Origin: Burkholderiaceae bacterium | GTDB taxonomy: Bacteria > Pseudomonadota > Gammaproteobacteria > Burkholderiales > Burkholderiaceae_C | Assembly: GCA_024235915.1 (NCBI GenBank) | Contig: JACKLO010000018.1 | Span: 78,176-142,175 of the forward strand | Direction: 5' to 3' | Length of the DNA: 64,000 nucleotides | Program-made: the position numbers and the translations under genes | In this document: piece after piece, positions 36,339-44,661 of the stretch | How the letters are laid out: each line of letters starts with the position of its first letter | Numbering within the stretch: position 1 is the stretch's first letter | The notes under the pieces: model-generated | What the model was told of the DNA's origin: nothing | Seen by the model: the letters and a program-made list of their open reading frames with translations, nothing else | Databases searched by the model: none

Positions 36339-37901
36339 ATGGACACCGCACCCATCCGCCGCCACACCCTTGGTGACCTGCTGCACCGCAGCGCCGCCCG
36401 ACATCCCCACAAGCCGGCCATTGACTGCGGCGACACGCACTGGACCTATGGCGAGTTCGATGCCCTGTGCAACCGGCTCGCTGCGGGCCTGGCCGCGCAG
36501 GGCATCGCCCAGGGCGATCGCGTGGCGATCCTGGCGCGCAACTCGCATGCCTTCGCCGCGATGCGCTTTGCCCTGGCCCGCCTGGGTGCGGTGCTGGTGC
36601 CGATCAACTTCATGCTCAAGGCCGAGGAAGCCGCCTACATCCTGCGCCACGCCGGTGCGCGTCTGCTGGCAACGGACAGCGGCCTCGCCGCGCTGGCGCG
36701 CGCGGCCGCCGCACAGGACACGGCCGTTGAGCGACTGCTCTGGATGCCGGCCGAGGACCCCACGGCGCCCGAGACCGACATGCTCGATTTCCACGACCTG
36801 GCCGCCTGCGCCGGGCCCGTGCCCGCGGTGATCCTGAAGGGCGACGACCTGGCCCAGATCGTCTACACCAGCGGCACCGAAAGCTTGCCCAAGGGGGCTA
36901 TGCTCACGCACGACGCCGTCCTCTGGCAGTACGTCAGCTGCGTCGTCGATGCCGGTATCGAGGGCAGCGACCTCATGCTGCACGCACTGCCGCTGTACCA
37001 CTGCGCGCAGCTCGACGTGTTCTTCGGCCCGGCCATCTACGTGGGCTGCAGCAACGTCATCACTGGCAAACCCGTGGCCGAGCACCTGCTGGCGCTGATC
37101 CAGCGGCACCGCATCAGCAGCTTCTTCGCGCCGCCCACGGTGTGGATCTCGCTGCTGCGTTCGCCGGCCTTCGACAGCACCGACCTGTCCAGCCTGAAGA
37201 AGGGCTACTACGGCGCCAGCATCATGCCGGTGGCGGTGATGCAGGAGATCCTGCAGCGCATCCCTGGCCTGCGGCTGTGGAACCTGTATGGCCAGACCGA
37301 GATCGCGCCGCTGGCCACCATGCTCGGGCCGGAAGACCAGCTGCGCAAACCCGGTTCCTGCGGCCGCGCCGTGCTCAACGTGGAGACGCGTGTGGTGGAC
37401 GACGCGATGCAGGACGTGAAGCCCGGCGAGATCGGCGAGATCGTGCACCGCAGCCCGCAACTGCTGTCAGGCTACTTCCACGATGACGAACGCACCGCGG
37501 CCGCCTTTGCCGGCGGCTGGTTCCACAGTGGCGACCTGGCCACCATCGATGCTGAAGGCTTCATCACCGTCGTCGACCGCAAGAAGGACATGATCAAGAC
37601 CGGTGGCGAGAACGTGGCCAGCCGCGAGGTGGAGGAATGCATCTACCGGCTGGACGGCGTCAGCGAGGTGGCGGTGGTCGGCCTGCCACACCCGACCTGG
37701 GTCGAAGCCGTCACCGCCATCGTCGTGAAGAAGCCCGGCGCGCCATTGGACGAAGCCGGCGTGCTCGGCCACTGCCAGGCCCACCTGGCTGGCTTCAAGA
37801 CGCCCAAGCGGGTGCTCTTCGTGGATGCGCTGCCGAAGAACCCCAGCGGCAAGCTGCTCAAGCGTGAACTGCGCCAGTCGCACGAAGGACTGTTCGCGTG
37901 A
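36339..37901 (+). CDS. AMP-forming acyl-CoA synthetase
   Basis: 520-residue ANL-superfamily ligase activating a carboxylic acid to acyl-AMP then acyl-CoA, releasing AMP and PPi. P-loop-like A3 motif YTSGTESLPKGAMLTHDAV at about 176-194; A5 NLYGQTEIAPL; A7/A8 GGWFHSGDLATIDAEG and ITVVDRKKDMIKTGGENVAS; A10 lysine in KNPSGKLLKREL. Chain-length preference is unknown. The ATG at 36339 is preceded by TACGCT with a 5-base gap. A GTG 21 bases upstream would add MLPLRWG. The stop overlaps the PPK2 start (GTGA). Confidence 0.9.
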   Translation: MDTAPIRRHTLGDLLHRSAARHPHKPAIDCGDTHWTYGEFDALCNRLAAGLAAQGIAQGDRVAILARNSHAFAAMRFALARLGAVLVPINFMLKAEEAAYILRHAGARLLATDSGLAALARAAAAQDTAVERLLWMPAEDPTAPETDMLDFHDLAACAGPVPAVILKGDDLAQIVYTSGTESLPKGAMLTHDAVLWQYVSCVVDAGIEGSDLMLHALPLYHCAQLDVFFGPAIYVGCSNVITGKPVAEHLLALIQRHRISSFFAPPTVWISLLRSPAFDSTDLSSLKKGYYGASIMPVAVMQEILQRIPGLRLWNLYGQTEIAPLATMLGPEDQLRKPGSCGRAVLNVETRVVDDAMQDVKPGEIGEIVHRSPQLLSGYFHDDERTAAAFAGGWFHSGDLATIDAEGFITVVDRKKDMIKTGGENVASREVEECIYRLDGVSEVAVVGLPHPTWVEAVTAIVVKKPGAPLDEAGVLGHCQAHLAGFKTPKRVLFVDALPKNPSGKLLKRELRQSHEGLFA

Positions 37902-38689
37902 GCAGGAAGAAGGACGGCAAGCTCGGCAGGGCCGAGTACGAACAGGCGATGGGCCCGCTGGAGCTCGAGCTCAATGACATGGCGCGATGGCTGCAGCAGA
38001 CCGGCCGGCGGCTGGTTGTGGTCGTCGAAGGGCGTGACACCGCTGGCAAGGGCGGCGTCATCTCGGCCATCGCCAGCACGCTGAACCCTCGCCAGTGCCG
38101 CACGGTGGCACTGCCCAAGCCCAGCGACCGCGAGAAGACGCAGTGGTACTTCCAGCGCCACGTGGCCCATCTGCCGGCCGCCGGCGAGATCGCGCTCTTC
38201 GACCGCAGCTGGTACAACCGCGCCGGCGTCGAGCCGGTGATGGGCTTCTGCACGGCCCAGGAGACCGCGGCTTTCCTCAAGCAAGCGCCGGTGTTCGAGA
38301 AGCTGCTGGTGGACGACGGCATCCTGCTCTTCAAGTACTGGCTCACCGTGGACCAGGCGCAGCAGGAGGCGCGCTTCGCCGAGCGTCAGCAGGACCCGCT
38401 CAAGCGCTGGAAACTCTCCCCCATCGACGTCCAGGCACGGGCCAAGTACGCCGACTATGGCCAGGCCCGTGATCGCATGCTCAAGGCCACGCACACCCGG
38501 CACGCGCCCTGGACGCTGGTGGACTTCAACGACCAGCGCCGCGGCCGCCTGACGCTGATCCGCGATCTGCTCGACCGCCTGCCCAACCACGCCGTGCCAG
38601 AGACCCTGGTCGATCTGCCGCCCCTGGGCCACAAGCCGCTTCGCGAGACCTTCGCCGGCCCGTTGCGCCCGATCCCGCTGCAGCGATGA
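37898..38689 (+). CDS. Polyphosphate kinase 2 family protein
   Basis: 263 residues. Walker A EGRDTAGKGG at 44-53, the lid region with LPKPSDREKTQWYFQRHV, Walker B FDRSWYNRAG at 101-110, and GILLFKYWLTVD. PPK2 enzymes use polyphosphate to phosphorylate ADP (class I), AMP (class II) or both (class III); the class is not decided here. It begins with GTG overlapping the ligase stop, so the AMP-forming ligase and polyphosphate-driven kinase are co-translated. The kinase may recycle AMP to ADP or ATP. Confidence 0.88.
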   Translation: MSRKKDGKLGRAEYEQAMGPLELELNDMARWLQQTGRRLVVVVEGRDTAGKGGVISAIASTLNPRQCRTVALPKPSDREKTQWYFQRHVAHLPAAGEIALFDRSWYNRAGVEPVMGFCTAQETAAFLKQAPVFEKLLVDDGILLFKYWLTVDQAQQEARFAERQQDPLKRWKLSPIDVQARAKYADYGQARDRMLKATHTRHAPWTLVDFNDQRRGRLTLIRDLLDRLPNHAVPETLVDLPPLGHKPLRETFAGPLRPIPLQR

Positions 38690-38706
38690 CCCCGTCCGTG
38701 ACAGGT

Positions 38707-38727
38707 CCTGTGCAAGCGCGGCACAGG
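38707..38727 (+). other. Inverted repeat after the PPK2 gene
   Basis: CCTGTGC-N7-GCACAGG is a perfect 7-bp inverted repeat beginning 18 bases after the PPK2 stop. There is no T-tract. It may end or stabilise the upstream transcript, or be a binding site for the following coxG-like gene. Confidence 0.35.
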
Positions 38728-38829
38728 TGGCCCTAGGCAACGCACTTCATATCGGGTGATGGCGTGGTGGCGGTGGGGCCGGCGACGCGGTCCACTCTGC
38801 GGCTCCGGCAAAGCGCAGACAATCACGCC

Positions 38830-39432
38830 ATGGAAGTCAAGCTCGACAAACAGTACCCGCTGCAGGCCAGCGTCGACCAGGCCTGGGCCATTCTTTCCGA
38901 TGTGCGGGCCACGGCCGCCTGCATGCCGGGCGCGCAGATCACCGAGCAACTGGACGACACGCACTACAAGGGCATCGTCAAGAGCAAGATCGGCCCGGCC
39001 ATGATGTCCTTCAACGGCGACATCGAGGTATTGGGCCTGGACGCATCCGCGCGCCAGCTGCAGATGCTGGGAAAGGGCGCGGACAAGGCCGGGTCGTCGG
39101 CGTCGATGAACCTGACCGCCCGCATCGAACCGGGTGACACGCCCGACACCAGCCGCCTGGTGGGCGAGGCGGTGATCATCGTCAGCGGCAAGCTGGCCCA
39201 GTTCGGCAGCCGCCTGCTCGTGCCGGTGTCCGACGCCATGCTCAAGCAGTTCGCTGGCAACTTCGGCAACGCTGCTGCGGCAGTGGCCGCTGCCCAGGCG
39301 GTGGCCGAACAGCCGGGTGCAGCACCTGCCGTCGCGCCGCCGGCACCTGCCCCCACGGAGCTCAACGCCCTGGCGCTGATGTGGGCCGTGGTCAAGGGCT
39401 GGTTCGCCAGGCTGTTCGGGCGCGGCGGCTGA
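38830..39432 (+). CDS. CoxG-like SRPBCC-domain protein
   Basis: 200 residues. The SRPBCC/START-like fold covers 1-150 (EVKLDKQYPLQASVDQAWAI, LSDVRATAACMPGAQITEQL, HYKGIVKSKIGPAMMSFNGD). An Ala/Pro linker and a C-terminal hydrophobic/basic segment (LALMWAVVKGWFARLFGRGG) suggest membrane attachment. CoxG homologues recruit or mature molybdenum hydroxylases such as CO dehydrogenase. The ATG at 38830 lies 6 bases after GACAAT. The neighbouring MobA-like gene supports a molybdoenzyme link, though no molybdoenzyme structural gene is in the window. Confidence 0.82.
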   Translation: MEVKLDKQYPLQASVDQAWAILSDVRATAACMPGAQITEQLDDTHYKGIVKSKIGPAMMSFNGDIEVLGLDASARQLQMLGKGADKAGSSASMNLTARIEPGDTPDTSRLVGEAVIIVSGKLAQFGSRLLVPVSDAMLKQFAGNFGNAAAAVAAAQAVAEQPGAAPAVAPPAPAPTELNALALMWAVVKGWFARLFGRGG

Positions 39433-39433
39433 G

Positions 39434-40102
39434 GTGCCCGTGCCGGCCGCCAGCGGGCGGCTTGCGGCCCTGGTGTTGGCCGCCGGCAGCGCGTCGCGTC
39501 TCGGTAGCCGACCCAAGTGCCTGCTCGAACTCGACGGCGTGCCCTTGCTGCGCCGTCTGGTCGATGCGCTGGTCGGCGCCGCCATCGACGATGTGACCGT
39601 CGTCCTCGGCCACTACGCTGACCGGGTCGCACCCGCGCTGGCCGGTGCGCCGGTGCGCGTCGTGATCAATCCTCAGCCTCAGGACGGGCAGACCACTTCC
39701 CTGCGCGTCGGCCTGGCCGCCTTGCCTGACGACCCGGTCGACGTGATGGTGGCGCTGGCCGATCAGCCCGGGCTCGAGGCGCCCGACCTGGCCGCGCTGT
39801 ACGCCGCGTGGCAGCACCGACCGGCGGGCCTCGACGTGCTGGTGCCGCGTGTGGCCGGTCAGCGTGGCAATCCGGTGGTGATGTCGGCTCGCGTGCGCCG
39901 CGAGTTGCTGGCCGCCCCGGCCGACATGGGGGCCCGGCAGTGGCAGGTTGCCCATCCCCGGCAGGTGGGCTGGTTCGACAGCGACAACGCCCACTTCTGT
40001 CTCGATGTCGACACCGGGGACGACCTCGAACGGTTCCAGCGCCTCACAGGCCGCAGCCTGGCCTGGCCGCCCGGGCTCAGCGCAGGTCCACCTGGTCGCT
40101 GA
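39434..40102 (+). CDS. MobA/MocA-like nucleotidyltransferase
   Basis: 222 residues. NTP-transferase motif LVLAAGSASRLGSRPKCLLE at about 13-32, then VVINPQPQDGQTTSLRVGLA and a metal-site ADQPGLEAPD. The pattern fits molybdenum cofactor cytidylyl/guanylyltransferases and YgfJ-like proteins. Starts with GTG one base after the coxG-like stop. The 3' end overlaps the convergent TPM gene by 26 bp. Cytidine or guanine cofactor cannot be decided. Confidence 0.82.
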   Translation: MPVPAASGRLAALVLAAGSASRLGSRPKCLLELDGVPLLRRLVDALVGAAIDDVTVVLGHYADRVAPALAGAPVRVVINPQPQDGQTTSLRVGLAALPDDPVDVMVALADQPGLEAPDLAALYAAWQHRPAGLDVLVPRVAGQRGNPVVMSARVRRELLAAPADMGARQWQVAHPRQVGWFDSDNAHFCLDVDTGDDLERFQRLTGRSLAWPPGLSAGPPGR

Positions 40103-40595
40103 GTTCGTTCGGGTTCGACGTGCCCTCGGCCAGCGGGAAGTGCTGCACCAGCAGGGCTTCGACGGCGTCGATGGCGGCCATCAGCCCGGCTTCGTAACGC
40201 CCCGCGCGGAAAGCCTCGCCCATGCCGGCCAGCACCTGCTGCCAGTGCGCTTCCGGCACCTGCCTGGACAGCCCGCGATCGGCCACGATCTCGATCGCGT
40301 GCTCTGCCAGCAGCAGGTAGATCAGCACGCCGTTGTTGTGCTCGGTGTCCCACACCCTCAGCTTGCCGAACAGCGTGATGGCGCGGTCGCGCGCACTCAG
40401 GCCTTGCCACAGGTAGGACAAGGGCAGCCCGGCCTCGACGCTGATGCGGATTTCCCCGCTGTGGCGGCGCTCGCTGCCGGCCACGCGCGCAGCCAGCCGG
40501 TCCAGCGCGGCATCGTCCAGCGCACGTCTGGTGTCGGTGTCGTCGAGCCAGCGGTGTCTCAGCATGCGCAGCAGGCCGTGGGCGGAGCGCGTCAT
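40077..40595 (-). CDS. TPM-domain protein (short)
   Basis: 172 residues of the TPM/YgcG phosphatase-like fold: DDAALDRLAARVAGSERRHS, then GEIRISVEAGLPLSYLWQGL, and NNGVLIYLLLAEHAIEIVAD plus RGLSRQVPEAHWQQVLAGMG. No signal peptide, unlike its upstream partner. Start ATG overlaps that partner's stop (TGATG). Final gene of a lemA-TPM-TPM operon. Confidence 0.83.
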   Translation of the reverse strand: MTRSAHGLLRMLRHRWLDDTDTRRALDDAALDRLAARVAGSERRHSGEIRISVEAGLPLSYLWQGLSARDRAITLFGKLRVWDTEHNNGVLIYLLLAEHAIEIVADRGLSRQVPEAHWQQVLAGMGEAFRAGRYEAGLMAAIDAVEALLVQHFPLAEGTSNPNELSDQVDLR

Positions 40596-41506
40596 CACCA
40601 GTCCCCCGACGCGCCGCCGCCGCCAAAATCGCCCCCGCCGCCGGCGCTGAATCCGCCGCCACCGCCAAAACCACCTCCGCCGAAACCGCCACCACCCCAA
40701 CCACCATGGTCGCCCCCCGGGCCGAAGATGATGGGCGGCCCGCTGCGGTGGCGGCCAGCACGGGTGATGTTGCGCGCGCTGCTCCCGATGCCGAACAGCC
40801 CCACCAGCACCACCGAGGCCAGCATCGCGCCGGCGGCCAGCAGCACGTTGGCGGTGACCATCCAGGCGATGCCGCCGGAGAACGCCGAGGTGGCCAGCGT
40901 GCCCAGCTTGCGGCCGAAGACACCCGTCATCACGGTGCCGATCACCGGCACCACGATGAAGAAGAACATCAACAGTTCCTCGACCTGCCAGCCGGTGTCG
41001 GCCACCGACTTCTTGGCCGGCGCCGGCAACGCCTCACCGCGGATGCGGGCGATGAGCTGGTCCACCGCCGCGTCCAGCCCGCCGGCGTAGTCGCCGGCGC
41101 GGAAGGCCGGGGCGATGGCGCGGTCGATGATCTGCCGCGCCGCCAGGTCGGGAATGGCGCCTTCCAGCGCCTTGGCCGGCGCGATGCGGATGCGGCGGTC
41201 GTCCTTGGCCACGACGATGAGCACACCGTCGCCCACGTCGCGCCGGCCGATCTTCCAGGCGTCGCCCAGGCGCTGCACGTAGTCGCTGATGTCCTCCGGC
41301 GCGGTGCTGGCCACCAACAGCACCACGATCTGCGGGCCGGCCTCGGCCTCGAAGGCGGCCAGTTTCTGTTCCAGCGCGGCGATGCGGTCGGCCGGCAGCG
41401 TGCCGGTCTGGTCGATCACGCGCGCCGTCAGCGGCGGCACCGGCAGCACGCCCTGCGCCCACGCCGGGAGGGCCAGCGCGAGCCACAGCACCAGGAGGCG
41501 GATCAC
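40595..41506 (-). CDS. TPM-domain membrane protein, YgcG family
   Basis: 303 residues: signal peptide (about 1-17), TPM domain ~30-150 (VIDQTGTLPADRIAALEQKL, GPQIVVLLVASTAPEDISDY, DVGDGVLIVVAKDDRRIRIA), two membrane helices at ~175-235, and a C-terminal tail of glycine-rich repeats (GGGGFGGGGFGGGGG). Often found with LemA; the pair is proposed to act at the cell envelope. One base separates it from the lemA stop. Confidence 0.88.
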   Translation of the reverse strand: MIRLLVLWLALALPAWAQGVLPVPPLTARVIDQTGTLPADRIAALEQKLAAFEAEAGPQIVVLLVASTAPEDISDYVQRLGDAWKIGRRDVGDGVLIVVAKDDRRIRIAPAKALEGAIPDLAARQIIDRAIAPAFRAGDYAGGLDAAVDQLIARIRGEALPAPAKKSVADTGWQVEELLMFFFIVVPVIGTVMTGVFGRKLGTLATSAFSGGIAWMVTANVLLAAGAMLASVVLVGLFGIGSSARNITRAGRHRSGPPIIFGPGGDHGGWGGGGFGGGGFGGGGGFSAGGGGDFGGGGASGDW

Positions 41507-41507
41507 C

Positions 41508-42110
41508 TTACTTGCCGAACTCGACCTTGGGCGGCTGCGAGATCTGGGCTTGGTTCTGCACCGTGAAGCTGGGCTTGACGTCGTAGCCGAAGACCTTGGC
41601 CGTCAGGTTGCTGGGAAAGCTGCGCGCCAGCACGTTGTAGTCCTGGACGCTCTGGATGTAGCGGTTGCGCGCCACGGTGATGCGGTTCTCGGTGCCCTCG
41701 AGCTGCACGCGCAGGTCCTGGAAGGCCTGGTTGGCCTTCAGGTTCGGGTACTGCTCCACCACCACCATCAGCCGCGACAGTGCGCTGGAGAGTTCGCCCT
41801 GCGCCTGCTGGAACCGGTTGAAGGCCTCGGGGTTGTTGGCCAGCTCCGGCGTGGCCTGGATGGACGTGGCCTTGGCCCGCGCCTCGACCACCTTGGTCAG
41901 CGTTTCCTGTTCGAAGTCGGCCTCGCCCTTGACCGTGGCCACGATGTTGGGGATCAGGTCGGCGCGCCGCTGGTACTGGTTGAGCACCTCGGCCCAGCCG
42001 CTCTTGACCTGCTCGTCCAGGCGCTGGAAATCGTTGTAGCCGCAGCCGGTCAGGCTCAGGCCGAGGGCCAGCAGGGCCAGGGCGGCCAGGCGGCGCAGGG
42101 GGGTGGGCAT
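41508..42110 (-). CDS. lemA: LemA family protein
   Basis: 200 residues. Lipoprotein-like signal with LSLTGCGYND (Cys23), then a long helical LemA bundle: NQYQRRADLIPNIVATVKGE, VVEARAKATSIQATPE, and NRYIQSVQDYNVLARSFPSN. Three in-frame ATGs lie at 42128, 42116 and 42110; the last is preceded by GGAG with 6-base spacing and was chosen. Exact envelope function is unknown. Confidence 0.9.
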   Translation of the reverse strand: MPTPLRRLAALALLALGLSLTGCGYNDFQRLDEQVKSGWAEVLNQYQRRADLIPNIVATVKGEADFEQETLTKVVEARAKATSIQATPELANNPEAFNRFQQAQGELSSALSRLMVVVEQYPNLKANQAFQDLRVQLEGTENRITVARNRYIQSVQDYNVLARSFPSNLTAKVFGYDVKPSFTVQNQAQISQPPKVEFGK

Positions 42111-42274
42111 GGGCATCTCCAGGGTCATCGCTTCGTCTGTGGAGGTGGGGGCGTTGGCTTGGGGTTCAACGTCGCAGGCACTGTACCGCCTGCCTGCGGG
42201 GGGCCACCGAAAGGGCGCGCGGTGGCGAAGCGTTGACGGAGCGGTGGCGGAACGGTGGCTGTCTAGATTGAGGC

Positions 42275-44590
42275 ATGACCCTGACGACCCCCAGCTTTCC
42301 CTGGCCGCCCGCCGCTCGGCGCCGTCCCCCGACCGTTGGCCGCGTGCATCTGGCCTCGGGCCTCGCCGCGTTCGCCTTGGCGAGCGCCTTCCCACAGACG
42401 GCACAGGCGCAGACGCCCCCGGATGCCAGCCTGCCGCCCTGCCTCACGGTGGCCGGCGAGTCGTTCGGGGCATGCCCGAAGACCGATCCTGCGGTGACGG
42501 CCGAGGCCTCCGGCCGCTTTGCCGCGGGCGGCTCGCTGGTGGTCACCACCGTGCCCACCGACCCTGTCTGCTACGCCAACTACGGTGGCACCTGGGACCC
42601 CGGCACCTGCTACCCCTCGGTGCTGGCGCCGCAGGTGATCGGCTGTGCCTACATCGACCGGCTGGACGGCAACGCGTTCAAGGAAGGGCCCTGCGGCGCC
42701 GCGCTCTACCGTTCCACGGCGGGCCTGCCGAGCCAGCTCTGGGAGTACGCACCGGTCAACCAGACGCCGCCGGGCACCCACCCGGAAGCGGTGGTCAACA
42801 GCTGCGCCGGCAGCGGCAACTTCAGCTTCTACATCTTCGGCGGCAACAACCTGATCCCCGAGGCGCGATGGATCAACCACGGCCCGCAGTTCCTGGAATG
42901 CCGGGTCAGCTTCAAAGGGCCGCGGCCCGATGGTCTGTACGGGCCCACCTGGGTCAAGATGCGCGCCGGCATCACGCAGGCCAACGGCACCGGCTCGGCG
43001 GTGGGCAAGGTCTCCGAGTTCTACGTCCCGATCGACGGTGACGAACGGACCTCCGACGTGGCCGTGTCGGGCGACGCCACGATCAGCGAGCTGAACTGGG
43101 ACGAGGGCCGGCTGTTCGCCACCTACCGGGCACGCGTCACGGTGGCCAGCGGCACCGCCAACCACGTCAAGTTCCGCATGGCGCTGCCCAGCGTGATGAT
43201 GATCGAGCGCGTCACGCGCGAGAACTGCCCCGACAACGTGGATCCCCAGCCGGACACGCTGTTCGGCACCAAGAAGGTCGGCGGCTCGGTCCAGTGCGCC
43301 TGGGACAGCCTGCAGGGGCCGTTCACGGCCAGCGTCGAGGTGGTGGCGCGCATCCTCGACGCCACCGACCTCGACGCGATCCAGCGTGGACAGGACCTGC
43401 AGAACTTCCAGGATGCCGTGCGCGTCAACGAGCAGACCGTCAAGCTGCGTGGCGTGCTGCTGGACGTGTCCGCCGACGAGGACACCGACCCGGACAACAA
43501 CCTGGTCCAGCTGGCGCTGGACATCCCGTTCCGCCCCTATGGCTACCAGGACACCGCCGCCGCGATGGCCGCGCTCGCTCCCTACTTCAACTACCGAGAG
43601 GCGCTGGCACCCGGCGAATCCGCCCAATGCGATGCTTATGCCAACGACATCTGGACGCGCCTGAAGCGCATCCGCGCCGACCACCCGGAGGCCTTCGCCG
43701 ACCTGTCGTTCGGCCGCATCACCAGCGGGACGTACAGAATCCCGATCACCGGCAACGAGGCCGGGCACGTCGGCATCGTCGTCTATCGCAAGGGCAGCCA
43801 CTACCGGGACAGCGGCATCATCGTCCACGGCCTGCCGTTCCCGAACCCACGGATGTGGGCCAAGAGCACCGTGGGCGATGGCTCGCTGTTTGCCGCCGCG
43901 GACACGGGGCCCCTGTACTGGACCTGGGTCCCACCAGGGTGGCTGTTCCAGACCCATGCCGACGCCTTCGGTGCCGTCACCGGCAGCGTGCCGCACAAGG
44001 AAGGCGGCGGGGTCGACGGGTTCGAGGGGGCCTACCTGGACAACGCCGCCGAGTTCACCTACGACAGTTCGGCGGTACAGGAAGGCGCCAGGGACCCACA
44101 GACCTGCCCCGTCACGCCTGACGCCGTGGTCGTGACGACGCAGAGCCCGGTGGAGATTTCGCTGACGAACGCGAAGGGGCAACGGCTGCAGACGGAGAAC
44201 GGCCGCATCGCCGTGCTGGCGTTCGACCAGACCATCCAGGCCATGGCCACGCCGCACGACGACGGCAGCTTCGGCTGGACCCTGCTGCTGCCCCGCGACA
44301 CCTATCAGATCACCCTGACCGGCAGCGGCACCGGCGCCTACACCTTCACGCGCACCACCTTCGACGCCGACAACCAGCCTGTCGACGAGGTCGTCAATGG
44401 CCAGACGGTGCCGGGTCAGGTGGACCGGTTCACGCTCTCGGCCCCGCCACCCAGCGCCTTCCCGCCGCCGGGGTCTGGCGGTGGCAGCCTGGTGGCCGTG
44501 GACCTGCTCGCCGGACTGGGTGCGGCGCTGGCCCTGACGCTGGGGGGCCGGCGCCGACGCCGGCGCGCGGCGCGGCCGCCAACGGCCTGA
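42275..44590 (+). CDS. Large secreted protein with transglutaminase-like triad and GlyGly-CTERM-like tail
   Basis: 771 residues, family not recognised. Basic N-terminus and hydrophobic core (about 22-45, ending QTAQAQ) form a long signal peptide. Residues ~60-230 are Cys-rich (PVCYANYGGTWDPGTCYP). In the middle, Cys452 (GESAQCDAYAND), His498 (NEAGHVGIVVY) and Asp512 (YRDSGIIVHG) match the order and spacing of a transglutaminase/papain-like catalytic core. A beta-rich domain follows at ~620-735. The tail has PPPGSGGGS, a hydrophobic helix and RRRRRR, resembling GlyGly-CTERM sorting signals cut by rhombosortase. TAGATT and GAGG lie just before the ATG. It is followed by the STAND gene, 71 bp on. 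Confidence 0.72.
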   Translation: MTLTTPSFPWPPAARRRPPTVGRVHLASGLAAFALASAFPQTAQAQTPPDASLPPCLTVAGESFGACPKTDPAVTAEASGRFAAGGSLVVTTVPTDPVCYANYGGTWDPGTCYPSVLAPQVIGCAYIDRLDGNAFKEGPCGAALYRSTAGLPSQLWEYAPVNQTPPGTHPEAVVNSCAGSGNFSFYIFGGNNLIPEARWINHGPQFLECRVSFKGPRPDGLYGPTWVKMRAGITQANGTGSAVGKVSEFYVPIDGDERTSDVAVSGDATISELNWDEGRLFATYRARVTVASGTANHVKFRMALPSVMMIERVTRENCPDNVDPQPDTLFGTKKVGGSVQCAWDSLQGPFTASVEVVARILDATDLDAIQRGQDLQNFQDAVRVNEQTVKLRGVLLDVSADEDTDPDNNLVQLALDIPFRPYGYQDTAAAMAALAPYFNYREALAPGESAQCDAYANDIWTRLKRIRADHPEAFADLSFGRITSGTYRIPITGNEAGHVGIVVYRKGSHYRDSGIIVHGLPFPNPRMWAKSTVGDGSLFAAADTGPLYWTWVPPGWLFQTHADAFGAVTGSVPHKEGGGVDGFEGAYLDNAAEFTYDSSAVQEGARDPQTCPVTPDAVVVTTQSPVEISLTNAKGQRLQTENGRIAVLAFDQTIQAMATPHDDGSFGWTLLLPRDTYQITLTGSGTGAYTFTRTTFDADNQPVDEVVNGQTVPGQVDRFTLSAPPPSAFPPPGSGGGSLVAVDLLAGLGAALALTLGGRRRRRRAARPPTA

Positions 44591-44661
44591 CCCCTCCGGC
44601 CCCGCCGCTTTGGGGGGCCATCCCGCGGAGCGATGGCCATGCTGCCTACACTCGGTGGCCC

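Noticed and set aside
44598..44619. Terminator after the secreted-protein gene (GGCCCC...GGGGCC)
   Set aside because: Six-base stem with a long loop and no T-tract; common in this GC content.
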